NCBI GenBank assembly: GCA_014138095.1
Contig: JACGXE010000002.1
Span: 620,001 to 684,000, forward strand
Source: Ochrobactrum sp. RH2CCR150
Lineage (GTDB): Bacteria > Pseudomonadota > Alphaproteobacteria > Rhizobiales > Rhizobiaceae
DNA: 64,000 nucleotides
Reading direction: 5' to 3'
Positions 1 to 8,748 of the stretch are shown one piece after another. Each line of letters starts with the position of its first letter. Positions within the stretch are counted from its first letter, which is position 1. Below the pieces are notes generated by a model. It searched no databases, was not told the origin of the DNA, and saw only the letters and a list, made by a program, of their open reading frames with translations. The position numbers were made by a program, and so were the translations under genes.

Positions 1-321
1 GAAGATGTCGGCAAACGAGGTCGAAATCACACAGCGGATACCGAAATCGAGCAGAGCCCAAGGGGCATGCTCGCGCGAGGAACCGCAGCCGAAATTATCG
101 CCCGCGACCAGGATCTGGGCGTTGCGATAGCCCGGTTTGTTCAGAACGAAATCAGGGTTTTCGGAACCGTCTTCGTTAAAGCGCATTTCCGCAAACAGAC
201 CCGTGCTCAAGCCCGTGCGCTTGATCGTCTTCAGGTAATCCTTCGGAATGATCATATCCGTGTCGATGTTGACGATCGGCAGGGGAGCGGCGACGCCGGT
301 GAGCTTGGTGAACTTATCCAT
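1..321 (-). CDS. leuD: 3-isopropylmalate dehydratase small subunit (partial)
   Basis: This is the N-terminal 107 residues of LeuD; the C-terminal part lies beyond the left edge. LeuD and LeuC form isopropylmalate isomerase, which converts 2- to 3-isopropylmalate in cytoplasmic leucine synthesis. The reading begins [20 protein letters not shown] and carries the family segments [13 protein letters not shown] and [17 protein letters not shown], the second being the conserved swivelling-domain signature. The start at 321 gives the usual N terminus. No leuC is adjacent in the window, so only the identity and not the operon structure can be judged. Confidence 0.96.
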   Translation of the reverse strand, partial: MDKFTKLTGVAAPLPIVNIDTDMIIPKDYLKTIKRTGLSTGLFAEMRFNEDGSENPDFVLNKPGYRNAQILVAGDNFGCGSSREHAPWALLDFGIRCVISTSFADIF

Positions 322-560
322 GTCCTGAACCTGTCGGTTGGGTATTAGCTATGTTGCGAACTGGTTTACATCAGCATTGCCGAGAGTCAACGTTTCAGGC
401 CAAAACTGCCCAATAGGTCGCAACCTGCGGCGGATTTATCGAACCATCCAGACCGTTTTGAGGCGATCCGGACGGTTCGACTGTCGAATGATGCGCATAA
501 TCCTGTCGGAAAAGCGCGTCAACCTTTCTGAATCATGCGCTGCAAATGCCACATCCGCAA

Positions 561-1031
561 TTATTGGACATTCAACACCACGCCGCCACTCTCGCTGCCG
601 GTCAGGCGGCGGGATTTTCCGTCGCTGCCGACAACAATCGTAAAGCGTCTGCGGCGCATCGACATGTTCGGAGAAACAGCGACATCAATCGCCGGTTCGA
701 ACTGCAATGTAATCCGCCACAGATCGGGCTTGATGGTTTCCTCAACGCCGATGATACGCGCGTCGAAGGGCGTGGTGTGAAACATGCCGGAGGTGCGCTG
801 GCCGACACGATAGGGCGCAGTGTCGTCCTGAACGGCGACCGGCATGGCTTCGGCCTTGCTGCCAGTGGCGGAAAGCGTGTTCCAGTCACGGGTGCCCGAC
901 TGACGGGCCACGAGATCGAGCGCCTTGCCGTGGCTGATGGTAATACCTTCCTCGCTCAAAGCCTGCCGCAAACGGCGAGCCTGATGCTTGAAGTCAATAG
1001 TGGTGTGTCCAGCGGTCATAGCTGTGGTCAT
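561..1031 (-). CDS. Small glyoxalase-related (Glyoxalase_8-like) protein
   Basis: This is a 156-residue cytoplasmic protein. Residues about 13-55 (FKHQARRLRQAL, then ISHGKALDLVARQSGTRDWN, then TLSA) match the short helical domain found in proteins annotated as glyoxalase-superfamily related: a helix pair ending in a conserved DWN(T)L motif. The remaining half has beta-rich segments with no motif I recognise. AGGAG lies 9 bases before the chosen ATG at 1031; a second in-frame ATG at 1016 is possible. No catalytic glyoxalase metal ligands are evident, so an enzymatic role should not be assumed. It stands alone between leuD and the divergent CoA-ester lyase. Confidence 0.7.
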   Translation of the reverse strand: MTTAMTAGHTTIDFKHQARRLRQALSEEGITISHGKALDLVARQSGTRDWNTLSATGSKAEAMPVAVQDDTAPYRVGQRTSGMFHTTPFDARIIGVEETIKPDLWRITLQFEPAIDVAVSPNMSMRRRRFTIVVGSDGKSRRLTGSESGGVVLNVQ

Positions 1032-1280
1032 TGTTTTCGCTCCTGATTGTGAGCGGCGTTTTCATGAACGGGTGCCCGCATTGCCGTTTCTGCCGTCACG
1101 GGACAGGAACGTTTACTCCGAATGCTTTACCGTGGCTTGAAACCTGCGGGCGGCTGGCGCATTCAACCGAAGGCTGGAAAATAGGCGGGCAGGGCCCGGA
1201 TTTCAAGCCCCTGCTTTTGCGGGGTGTTTAACCCGTGTCCGAGGGTTGCACCGTGCCGCAGTTCCGTGCACAAATCGGCT

Positions 1281-2159
1281 ATGAAAACAATCGCTCGTCC
1301 TCGCCGTTCCGTCCTGTTTGTCCCGGCTGCCAATCCGCGCGCTCTGGAAAAATCGCTGACGCTTGAAGCCGATTGCGTGATCTACGATCTGGAAGATTCC
1401 GTTGCGCCAGAGGCAAAGCAATCGGCGCGCGAGGCGTTGGCTGCGCATTTTGCTGCCCATCCGAAACCAACGTTCGAGCGGATCATCCGCGTCAATTCCG
1501 GCGAGACTCCTTGGGGCAAGGATGATGTAGCCGCTGCTGCCGACATGGGGGCTGACGCCATTCTCCTGCCGAAAGTCGAGCGCCCGCAGGATATTATCGA
1601 TGCCGCCAACCGGCTTGATCGCAAGGATGCCGATCCATCTGTCGGCGTTTGGGCAATGATCGAAACCCCACGCGGCATTCTCAACGCGGATGAGATTGCC
1701 ATGCTGGGCCATCGCTCGGCAGTGCGGCTCGCCTGTTTCGTTGTTGGCCCGAATGATATTGCGCGGGAAACCGGTGTTCGCCCGCAAGCCGGACGTCCTT
1801 ATCTTGTGCCATGGCTAATGCAGATCATTCTCGCAGCGCGCGCTGGCGGGTTTACCGTTCTTGATGGCGTCTTCAACGATTTTCGCGATCAGGTTGGTTT
1901 TGAAGCGGAATGTTTGCAGGGAGCCGCGATGGGCTTCGACGGCAAGACGCTGATTCATCCGGGCCAGATTGAGCCCGCCAATCGCGCCTTCTCGCCAACG
2001 GATGAGGAAGTGGCGCATGCGCGGGCCGTCGTAGAGCTGTTCGCACAACCGGAAAACGCTGATAAGGGCGTTGTGTCACTTGATGGTCAGATGATCGAAC
2101 GCCTGCATCTGGAAATGGCCGAAAGGTTGCTCGCGAAAGCAATTCCAGCAAAAGCGTGA
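1281..2159 (+). CDS. HpcH/HpaI aldolase / citrate lyase (CitE-like) CoA-ester lyase
   Basis: This is a 292-residue TIM-barrel protein of the CitE/malyl-CoA lyase family. Such enzymes cleave or condense malyl-, methylmalyl- or citramalyl-CoA type esters using Mg2+. Visible motifs are RSVLFVPAANPRALEKSL at the N terminus (CoA/active-site Arg), YDLEDSVAPEAK (Asp/Glu metal region), ILLPKVERPQDI, AMIETPRGILNA (Glu metal ligand) and GFDGKTLIHPGQI near the C terminus. The ATG at 1281 starts exactly at the conserved MKTIARPRRS; earlier in-frame codons extend into non-conserved sequence. DUF1737 and VOC genes follow on the same strand. The true substrate cannot be decided from sequence; L-malyl-CoA or citramalyl-CoA lyase are the obvious options. 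Confidence 0.9.
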   Translation: MKTIARPRRSVLFVPAANPRALEKSLTLEADCVIYDLEDSVAPEAKQSAREALAAHFAAHPKPTFERIIRVNSGETPWGKDDVAAAADMGADAILLPKVERPQDIIDAANRLDRKDADPSVGVWAMIETPRGILNADEIAMLGHRSAVRLACFVVGPNDIARETGVRPQAGRPYLVPWLMQIILAARAGGFTVLDGVFNDFRDQVGFEAECLQGAAMGFDGKTLIHPGQIEPANRAFSPTDEEVAHARAVVELFAQPENADKGVVSLDGQMIERLHLEMAERLLAKAIPAKA

Positions 2160-2220
2160 AACGGTTTTGCGTTCGGAAATGCTAAAGAACAAAGAACTAA
2201 TTTAAAAAGGAAGACTGACC

Positions 2221-2427
2221 ATGAAGCTCTATCGTTTCATCACCGGACCGGATGATTCCGCATTCTGTCACCGCGTTACGGCGGCGCTCAACAAGGGCTG
2301 GCAGCTTTATGGCTCGCCGACCTATGCTTTCAACGCGGCAACCGGCGTGATGCAGTGCGGCCAGCCGGTCGTGAAGGAAGTCGACGGCGTTGACTATACG
2401 CCGGATATCAAGCTCGGCGAATACTGA
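2221..2427 (+). CDS. DUF1737 domain protein
   Basis: This 68-residue protein matches the DUF1737 pattern: an N-terminal MKLYRFITGPDDSAFCHRV helix followed by NKGWQLYGSPTYAF and a glycine-rich end. The family is small, cytoplasmic and of unknown function. A GGAAG ribosome-binding site precedes the ATG. Its stop codon overlaps the start of the downstream VOC protein by one base, so the two are almost certainly translated together. The CoA-ester lyase ends 61 bases upstream and could share the transcript. Confidence 0.88.
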   Translation: MKLYRFITGPDDSAFCHRVTAALNKGWQLYGSPTYAFNAATGVMQCGQPVVKEVDGVDYTPDIKLGEY

Positions 2428-2777
2428 TGGCTGTCCGCCGCATCGTCACCAATATCGCCACAGATGACGTGGCCGCCGCCAAGCGCTTCTATGGTGATGT
2501 TCTGGGCCTCGATGTGGTGATGGATCACGGCTGGATTGTTACTTATGCAGCCGATGCGCAGGCGCGCGTACAGATCGCATTCGCGACAGAAGGCGGCTCG
2601 GGCACGCCGGTGCCCGATCTCTCCATCGAGGTGGACGACGTGGATGCGACGCTGGAGCGGTGCGTCGCAGCCGGGTTTGCCATCGAATACGGTCCAGCTG
2701 ACGAGGAATGGGGCGTGCGCCGTTTCTTCGTTCGCGATCCCTATGGGCGACTGGTCAACATCCTTACCCATAAGTAA
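2427..2777 (+). CDS. VOC family (glyoxalase/bleomycin-resistance-like) protein
   Basis: This is a 116-residue protein with the two-beta-alpha-beta-beta-beta-module fold typical of the vicinal oxygen chelate family. Signatures are AAAKRFYGDVLGLDVVMDHGWI at the first module and VRRFFVRDPYGRLVNIL at the second, the typical DP(Y/D)GRLVNI end. The family includes glyoxalases, antibiotic-binding proteins and dioxygenases, and the substrate is not predictable here. It is translationally coupled to the DUF1737 gene (one-base stop/start overlap) and followed by a strong terminator. Confidence 0.88.
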   Translation: MAVRRIVTNIATDDVAAAKRFYGDVLGLDVVMDHGWIVTYAADAQARVQIAFATEGGSGTPVPDLSIEVDDVDATLERCVAAGFAIEYGPADEEWGVRRFFVRDPYGRLVNILTHK

Positions 2778-2780
2778 TTT

Positions 2781-2806
2781 AAAAGGCCGGTTTCCCGGCC
2801 TTTTTC
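2781..2806. terminator. Bidirectional rho-independent terminator
   Basis: AAAAGGCCGG, a TTTC loop and CCGGCCTTTTT form a GC-rich hairpin with A and T runs on both sides. It lies exactly between the convergent VOC gene and the M3 peptidase stop codon, so it can serve both. Confidence 0.85.
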
Positions 2807-2807
2807 T

Positions 2808-4856
2808 TTAGTTCAATCCGCGCTTTTCAATCATTGCATCCGGTGTCGGCATCTTGCCGCGGAATGCCTTGTACAGATCTTCCGGGTCGCGGCTCCCGCC
2901 AGCGGCGTAAATATGCTGCTTCAGCTTGGCCGCGAGTTCCGGGTTGAAAGCGTCGCCGGTTTCTTCAAAGGCCGAGAACGCATCCGCATCCAGCACTTCC
3001 GACCACATGTAGGAATAGTAACCGGCGGAATAGCCATCGCCGGAGAACACATGCGTGAAATGCGGCGTGCGGTGGCGCATGATGATCGCATCGGGCATGG
3101 AAAGCTTTTCGAGCGTCTTTGCCTCGAAGGACAGCGGGTCGGCGATTTTCTCATTGCCGGTATGGAACGCCATATCCACCAGAGCGGACGCGGTGAATTC
3201 AACTGTGTTGAAGCCGGCATTGAACGAACGCGCAGCCAGAACCTTGTCGAGAAGCGCCTTGGGCATTGCTTCACCAGTGCGGTAATGCACGGCATATTTT
3301 TCCAGAACGGCAGGCACGGTCAGCCAGTGTTCGTAAAGCTGGGACGGTAGTTCCACGAAGTCGCGCGATACGGCAGTGCCGGAAACGGCAGGCCATGTCA
3401 CATCCGACAGAAGTCCGTGTAGCGCATGGCCGAATTCATGGAACAGCGTGCGGGCGTCATCAAGCGACAGCAGGGCAGGCTCACCGGCCTTGGGCTTGGC
3501 GAAATTCATCACATTGTAGATGATTGGCTTTTGGCCGTTGTCGAGCTTGTGGCTGGATTGCAGCGCGCTCATCCATGCGCCGGAGCGCTTCGATGTCCGG
3601 GCGAAATAATCGCCAAGGAACAGACCGCGTTCGCTGCCATCCGGGTTGAAAACCTGAAACACGCGCACGTCGGGATGCCATGCGGCAATGCCCTTCTTTT
3701 CTTCGAAACGAACGCCAAAGAGGCGGGTGGCGACATCGAAGCTTGCTTCAATGATCTTTTCCAGTTGCAGATAAGGCTTCAGCTCGGCCTCATCGAAGGC
3801 AAAGCGTTCGGCACGCAGCTTTTCTGCGTAGAAACGCCAGTCCCACGGCGCGACCTTGTGATTGCTGCCATCGGCGGCGATCAGGCGCTCAAGTTCGGCC
3901 TGTTCTTCGGCAGCCTTTGCGCGCGCCTTGTCCCAAACCGGTTCCAGCAGGTCCATGACGGCCTTTGGCGTTTTGGCCATGGTATCATCCAGCTTATAGG
4001 CAGCAAAATTCGCATAGCCGAGCAGATGGGCCTTGCGCTCGCGCAACTCGACCATCTCGCGCACGATCTCACGATTATCGGACTCATTGCCGTTCTCGCC
4101 GCGCTTGGCCCATGCGTTAAAAGCCTGTTCGCGCAAGGCGCGGTTCTGCGAGAAGGTGAGGAATGGCTCGACGATGGAGCGCGACAGTGTGACCGCATAA
4201 GCATCCGGCTTACCGCGTTCAGCTGCGGCGCTCTGCATGGCGTTCTTCAGAAAGTCCGGCAGTCCTGCGAGATCGGCTTCATCGGTGATGAACAGCGCCC
4301 AGCTCGACTCGTCTTTCAATACATTCTGGCCGAAGCGCGCACCAAGACCGGCGAGCTTTTCGTTGATGCCAGCCAGTTCAGCCTTGCCCGCATCATCGAG
4401 CTTTGCGCCGGACCGAACAAAGCCCTTCCAGGTCTTTTCCAGAACGCGTTTGGTTTCCGTGTCGAGATCGAGCATATCGCGATTGTCGTAAAGCGCGTCG
4501 ATCCGGGCGAACAAAGCCGGGTCCATCATGATGCGCGAATAATGACGCGACATTTTCGGCGCGATTTCACGCTCCAGCGCCTGAATTGCATCGTTGCTAT
4601 GGGCGCCAGCGCGCATCCAGAAAATGGCTGCCACGTGGTCGAGCGCCTTGCCTGTGAGTTGCAAAGCTTTCAGCGTGTTTTCGATTGTCGCTTCGCCAGT
4701 CGTCCGGGTGATGGCTTCCACTTCGGCAAGGTCGGAAGCAAGCGTCGCATCGAAAGCAGGCGCGAAATCTTCGTCTTTGAAGGCGGTGAAATCCGGCAGG
4801 CCCAGCGGTCCGTTCCAGTCTGTGAGCGCGTGATTATAGGTGGGCTTGTCGGACAT
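2808..4856 (-). CDS. M3 family oligopeptidase / peptidyl-dipeptidase
   Basis: This 682-residue zinc metallopeptidase is of the thimet-oligopeptidase family (Dcp/PrlC type), which degrades short peptides in the cytoplasm. The zinc site HEFGH lies in the segment TLFHEFGHALHGLL, with the following glutamate ligand in SRDFVELPSQLYEHW. The C-terminal HVFSGDGYSAGYYSYMWSEV region is the family substrate-binding block. Length agrees with about 680 residues for Dcp/PrlC proteins. There is no signal peptide. The start at 4856 has GGAG seven bases upstream; an ATG one codon earlier (4859) and one at 4889 are less well placed. A Dcp versus OpdA assignment cannot be made confidently. Confidence 0.94.
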   Translation of the reverse strand: MSDKPTYNHALTDWNGPLGLPDFTAFKDEDFAPAFDATLASDLAEVEAITRTTGEATIENTLKALQLTGKALDHVAAIFWMRAGAHSNDAIQALEREIAPKMSRHYSRIMMDPALFARIDALYDNRDMLDLDTETKRVLEKTWKGFVRSGAKLDDAGKAELAGINEKLAGLGARFGQNVLKDESSWALFITDEADLAGLPDFLKNAMQSAAAERGKPDAYAVTLSRSIVEPFLTFSQNRALREQAFNAWAKRGENGNESDNREIVREMVELRERKAHLLGYANFAAYKLDDTMAKTPKAVMDLLEPVWDKARAKAAEEQAELERLIAADGSNHKVAPWDWRFYAEKLRAERFAFDEAELKPYLQLEKIIEASFDVATRLFGVRFEEKKGIAAWHPDVRVFQVFNPDGSERGLFLGDYFARTSKRSGAWMSALQSSHKLDNGQKPIIYNVMNFAKPKAGEPALLSLDDARTLFHEFGHALHGLLSDVTWPAVSGTAVSRDFVELPSQLYEHWLTVPAVLEKYAVHYRTGEAMPKALLDKVLAARSFNAGFNTVEFTASALVDMAFHTGNEKIADPLSFEAKTLEKLSMPDAIIMRHRTPHFTHVFSGDGYSAGYYSYMWSEVLDADAFSAFEETGDAFNPELAAKLKQHIYAAGGSRDPEDLYKAFRGKMPTPDAMIEKRGLN

Positions 4857-5216
4857 CATGTAACTCCGGATCAAAATGAATTCGATCATCCAGACTTAAG
4901 GTCTCGCTGCCGGGCGGGCAAGGGTGTTCGACCGGCTTTTACGGTTCAGGCGGGAGATGACAACGTTTGTCGCTTTGCCTGCAAAAACCTTTCGACTTCG
5001 TCTGTGTGGGGCTTGACTTTAGGGGCGACCAAGCGCACATCACGCTGGCTGTCCGCAATCTCTTTACGGCAGCAATCTTCAACCGGAGTTTTATTCTCTT
5101 ATGCCCAGCGACAGTCACAGTCGATTGTGTCAGCCGTCAAGGTAGCCGTGTACTGATCGCTTGAGGTCAGCTTGCACGATCTGCCTTTGACGGCGGATCG
5201 ACGGAAAGGCAAGCTT
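4857..5216. other. Intergenic region between divergent oligopeptidase and mgtE genes
   Basis: These 360 bases must contain the promoters for both divergent genes. I see no convincing ORF, tRNA, long inverted repeat or M-box-like structure. The ribosome-binding sites for the two flanking genes lie at its edges. Confidence 0.6.
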
Positions 5217-6602
5217 ATGACCGACAACAACTTCTCTCCGGAAGTGCTCGATGTCGCCGACCTCCCGGCGGCTGCAATTGCTGCACGTATCGCCGATATG
5301 CATACGGGCGATGCCGTTGAGCTATTGAACGAGCTCGAAGATGATGACGCAATCTCCGTCTTCGGACAACTCACCCATGAAGATGCCATCCGCCTGCTTG
5401 ATCAGCCGGAACTGCATCGTACTGCCGAAATTGTAGCGGCGCTTGCGCCGGGGCTTGCGAGCCTCCTTTTGGATGGCATGTCAGCCGACCGCTCGACGGA
5501 TGTGTTTCAGGAACTCGACGAGAGTGACCGTGCGCGACTGTTCGCCATTTTGGCCCCGGAAACCAAGGCCAATCTGAAAAAGCTCATGGGTTACCCGCCA
5601 AATACGGCCGGTTCGCTCATGACGACCGAATTCATCGCGGTGCCGTCAAACTGGAATGTGGCCGAGACGCTCGATCACATTCGCAAGGTCGAACGCACGC
5701 GCGAAACCGTTTACGCGATCTATGTTGTCGATCCGAAAACGCGCGCTTTGGAAGGCGTGGTCAGCTTGCGCCGCCTGATTATCCGTCAGCCGGAAGAACC
5801 GATTCTATCAATCGTCCGCGACGAAGAGCCGATCACCATTTCCCCGCTCACCAGCCGTGAAGATGTCGCGCGTCTGTTCCGCAAACACGACCTTCTGGCC
5901 GTGCCTGTGGTGGATGAAAGCCGCCATATCATCGGCATCGTGACTGTTGACGACGTGCTCGACGCGATCACCGAAGATGCCAGCGAAGACGCTTATCGCT
6001 TTGGTGGTATGGAGGCGCTGGATAAGCCTTATATGCGCATCGGCTTTGGCGAAATGCTGAAGAAACGCGCTGGCTGGCTGGGTGTTCTGTTTCTGGGCGA
6101 AATGCTGACGGCAAGCGCCATGCAGCATTTCGAAATGGAACTGGAAAAGGCGCTCGTTCTGACGCTGTTCATACCCCTCATCATGTCGTCGGGTGGCAAT
6201 TCCGGATCGCAGGCTACATCGTTGATCATCCGTGCGCTTGCGTTGCAGGAAGTGAAACTCAAGGATTGGTGGCGCGTCGCGCTGCGTGAACTGCCTACGG
6301 GGCTTGCTCTCGGCAGTTTCCTCGGCTTCATCGGCATTGTCCGCATCGCCGTCTGGCAGATGATCGGCATCTATGACTATGGCGAGCACTGGATTCTGGT
6401 CGCTCTGACGGTTGGCATGGCGCTTGTCTGTATCGTGATGTTCGGTTCCTTGACCGGTTCAATGCTGCCCTTTGCGCTAAAACGGCTTGGATTCGATCCG
6501 GCCAGCGCGTCGGCGCCATTCGTGGCGACATTGGTCGATGTAACGGGTCTGGTCATTTATTTCAGTGTCGCCATCGTCATTCTTTCCGGCACTTTGTTGT
6601 GA
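5217..6602 (+). CDS. mgtE: Magnesium transporter MgtE
   Basis: This 461-residue inner-membrane Mg2+ channel/transporter has the standard MgtE order. An N-terminal superhelical domain (about residues 15-130, with repeated VELLNELEDDDA and VFGQLTHEDA units) is followed by a CBS pair (about 135-265, ending IIGIVTVDDVLDAITEDAS). Five C-terminal membrane segments follow, including the conserved pore stretch IPLIMSSGGNSGSQAT. The ATG at 5217 is preceded by GGAAAGG; upstream in-frame codons encode no conserved sequence. In known homologues the CBS domains gate the pore in response to cytosolic Mg2+. The 360-base upstream region may hold its promoter, but I could not recognise an M-box riboswitch. 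Confidence 0.95.
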   Translation: MTDNNFSPEVLDVADLPAAAIAARIADMHTGDAVELLNELEDDDAISVFGQLTHEDAIRLLDQPELHRTAEIVAALAPGLASLLLDGMSADRSTDVFQELDESDRARLFAILAPETKANLKKLMGYPPNTAGSLMTTEFIAVPSNWNVAETLDHIRKVERTRETVYAIYVVDPKTRALEGVVSLRRLIIRQPEEPILSIVRDEEPITISPLTSREDVARLFRKHDLLAVPVVDESRHIIGIVTVDDVLDAITEDASEDAYRFGGMEALDKPYMRIGFGEMLKKRAGWLGVLFLGEMLTASAMQHFEMELEKALVLTLFIPLIMSSGGNSGSQATSLIIRALALQEVKLKDWWRVALRELPTGLALGSFLGFIGIVRIAVWQMIGIYDYGEHWILVALTVGMALVCIVMFGSLTGSMLPFALKRLGFDPASASAPFVATLVDVTGLVIYFSVAIVILSGTLL

Positions 6603-6693
6603 CGCCCAGCACCGACATGGCGCTGATACTGACAAAAAACTGACAGAATGACGGTGTAAAAACGCCGCTAAACAACGGTTTTTCGCGAGAAAT

Positions 6694-6721
6694 AAGGGGC
6701 AGTGTCGCGCTGCCCCTTTCT
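6694..6721 (+). terminator. Probable terminator after mgtE
   Basis: AAGGGGCAG and CTGCCCCTT form a nine-base-pair stem with a TGTCGCG loop, followed by TTCT. The U-run is short, so efficiency is uncertain. It lies 92 bases after the mgtE stop and about 90 bases before typA. Confidence 0.6.
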
Positions 6722-6811
6722 AAAACGCAAAAAAACCTGTAAGAGCGCCGCATTGATTTTCCGCGCGGGTCTGTTGGCGCGGCTCCCAACTCATATAGAA
6801 GTGATCTCCAT

Positions 6812-8638
6812 ATGGAATTGCGTAATATCGCTATTATCGCACACGTCGATCATGGCAAAACAACACTGGTCGATGAACTCCTGAAGCAGTCTGGCTCGTT
6901 CCGCGAAAACCAGCGCGTCGCAGAACGCATGATGGATTCCAACGACATCGAAAAGGAACGCGGGATCACCATTCTCGCCAAGGCGACCTCGGTTGTCTGG
7001 AAGAATACCCGTATCAACATCGTCGACACGCCGGGCCACGCCGACTTCGGCGGTGAAGTTGAGCGTATCCTTTCGATGGTGGACGGCGCTATCGTTCTCG
7101 TTGACGCCGCTGAAGGCCCGATGCCACAGACGAAGTTCGTCGTGGGCAAGGCGCTGAAGGTTGGTCTGCGTCCGATCGTAGCGATCAACAAGATCGACCG
7201 TCCGGATGGCCGCCATGAAGAAGTCATCAACGAAGTCTTCGACCTTTTCGCCAATCTCGACGCGACCGACGAACAGCTTGACTTCCCGATCCTGTACGGC
7301 TCTGGCCGTAACGGCTGGATGGCGCTGAACCCGGAAGGCCCGAAGGACGAAGGTCTGGCTCCGCTGTTCGATCTCGTGCTCAAGCACGTTCCGGCGCCGA
7401 AGGTTGCTGAAGGCCCGTTCCGCATGATCGGTACGATCCTCGAAGCCGATCCGTTCCTTGGCCGTATCATCACCGGTCGTATTCATTCCGGCTCGATCAA
7501 GTCGAACCAGGCCGTCAAGGTTCTGGGTCAGGACGGCTCGCTGCTCGAAACCGGACGTATCTCCAAGATCCTCGCATTCCGCGGTATCGAGCGTCAGGCC
7601 ATTGATGAAGCACATGCAGGCGACATCGTTGCTATTGCCGGTCTCTCCAAGGGCACTGTTGCTGACACGTTCTGCGATCCTTCGGTCAGCGAGCCTCTGG
7701 CTGCTCAGCCAATCGATCCGCCGACTGTGACCATGTCCTTCATCGTCAACGACAGCCCATATGCGGGCACCGAAGGCGACAAGGTGACGAGCCGTGTTAT
7801 TCGTGACCGTCTGCTCAAGGAAGCTGAAGGTAACGTTGCGCTCAAGATCGAAGAATCGAACGAAAAAGATTCGTTCTTCGTTTCCGGTCGTGGTGAATTG
7901 CAGCTCGCAGTTCTGATCGAAAACATGCGTCGTGAAGGTTTTGAGCTTGGCGTTTCGCGTCCGCGCGTCGTCATGAAAGACGGCGAAAACGGCGAAAAGC
8001 TTGAGCCGGTTGAAGAAGTCGTCATCGACGTCGATGAAGAATATTCGGGCACCGTTGTTCAGAAAATGTCTGAACGTAAGGCCGAAATGGTCGAGCTGCG
8101 TCCTTCGGGCGGCAACCGCGTTCGTATGGTGTTCTACGCTCCGACCCGTGGCCTGATCGGCTACCAGTCGGAACTGCTGACTGATACGCGCGGCACGGCG
8201 ATCATGAACCGTCTGTTCCACGACTATCAGCCATACAAGGGCGAAATCTCTGGCCGTAACAACGGCGTTCTGATTTCCAACGACCAGGGTGAAGCAGTTG
8301 CTTACGCGCTGTTTAACCTGGAAGATCGCGGCCCGATGATCATCGACGCTGGCGTCAAGGTTTATCAGGGCATGCTGATCGGCATCCATAGCCGTGACAA
8401 CGATCTCGAAGTCAACGTTCTCAAGGGCAAGAAGCTCACCAACATCCGCGCCGCTGGCAAGGATGAAGCTGTGAAGCTCACCCCGCCGATCAAGATGACG
8501 CTGGAACGCGCTCTGTCGTGGATTCAGGACGACGAGCTGGTCGAAGTGACGCCGAAGTCGATCCGTCTTCGCAAGCTCTATCTCGACCCGAATGAGCGCA
8601 AGCGCTTTGAAAAAAGCGGCAAGGCAAGCGTTGCCTGA
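6812..8638 (+). CDS. typA: Ribosome-associated translational GTPase TypA/BipA
   Basis: This 608-residue protein is full length for TypA/BipA, an EF-G-like GTPase that acts on the 70S ribosome and assists 50S assembly, especially under cold or other stress. The N terminus carries G1 AHVDHGKTTL, the switch region EKERGITILAK, G3 DTPGHADFGGEV and G4 NKIDRPD. EF-G domain II, III and V equivalents follow, with the TypA-specific C-terminal segment GRNNGVLISNDQGEAVAYAL. The start gives the standard MELRNIAIIAHVDHG. It is monocistronic, with a strong terminator after it. Confidence 0.97.
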   Translation: MELRNIAIIAHVDHGKTTLVDELLKQSGSFRENQRVAERMMDSNDIEKERGITILAKATSVVWKNTRINIVDTPGHADFGGEVERILSMVDGAIVLVDAAEGPMPQTKFVVGKALKVGLRPIVAINKIDRPDGRHEEVINEVFDLFANLDATDEQLDFPILYGSGRNGWMALNPEGPKDEGLAPLFDLVLKHVPAPKVAEGPFRMIGTILEADPFLGRIITGRIHSGSIKSNQAVKVLGQDGSLLETGRISKILAFRGIERQAIDEAHAGDIVAIAGLSKGTVADTFCDPSVSEPLAAQPIDPPTVTMSFIVNDSPYAGTEGDKVTSRVIRDRLLKEAEGNVALKIEESNEKDSFFVSGRGELQLAVLIENMRREGFELGVSRPRVVMKDGENGEKLEPVEEVVIDVDEEYSGTVVQKMSERKAEMVELRPSGGNRVRMVFYAPTRGLIGYQSELLTDTRGTAIMNRLFHDYQPYKGEISGRNNGVLISNDQGEAVAYALFNLEDRGPMIIDAGVKVYQGMLIGIHSRDNDLEVNVLKGKKLTNIRAAGKDEAVKLTPPIKMTLERALSWIQDDELVEVTPKSIRLRKLYLDPNERKRFEKSGKASVA

Positions 8639-8660
8639 TTGCTTTCGATATTAAATTGAA

Positions 8661-8689
8661 AACGGCGCCTTCGGGCGCCGTTTTTGTTT
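8661..8689 (+). terminator. Rho-independent terminator after typA
   Basis: AACGGCGCC and GGCGCCGTT pair in a nine-base stem closed by a short TTCG-type loop and followed by TTTTGTTT, 22 bases after the typA stop codon. Confidence 0.9.
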
Positions 8690-8748
8690 GCACGTTTAAC
8701 GTGAATTTCAGCTCTTTCGCCGATCATGTGGTTTGATTGGGGGCGCTG

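Noticed and set aside
3426-5156. Long reading frame on the plus strand opposite the M3 peptidase
   Set aside because: It lies wholly antisense to a full-length, motif-complete peptidase and has no family features; it reflects the codon bias of the real gene.
4857-5216. Mg2+-sensing riboswitch upstream of mgtE
   Set aside because: No recognisable M-box helices or terminator/antiterminator pair could be traced by eye.
6791-8389. 532-residue frame antisense to typA
   Set aside because: Antisense shadow of a highly conserved GTPase; its own translation has no recognisable domain.
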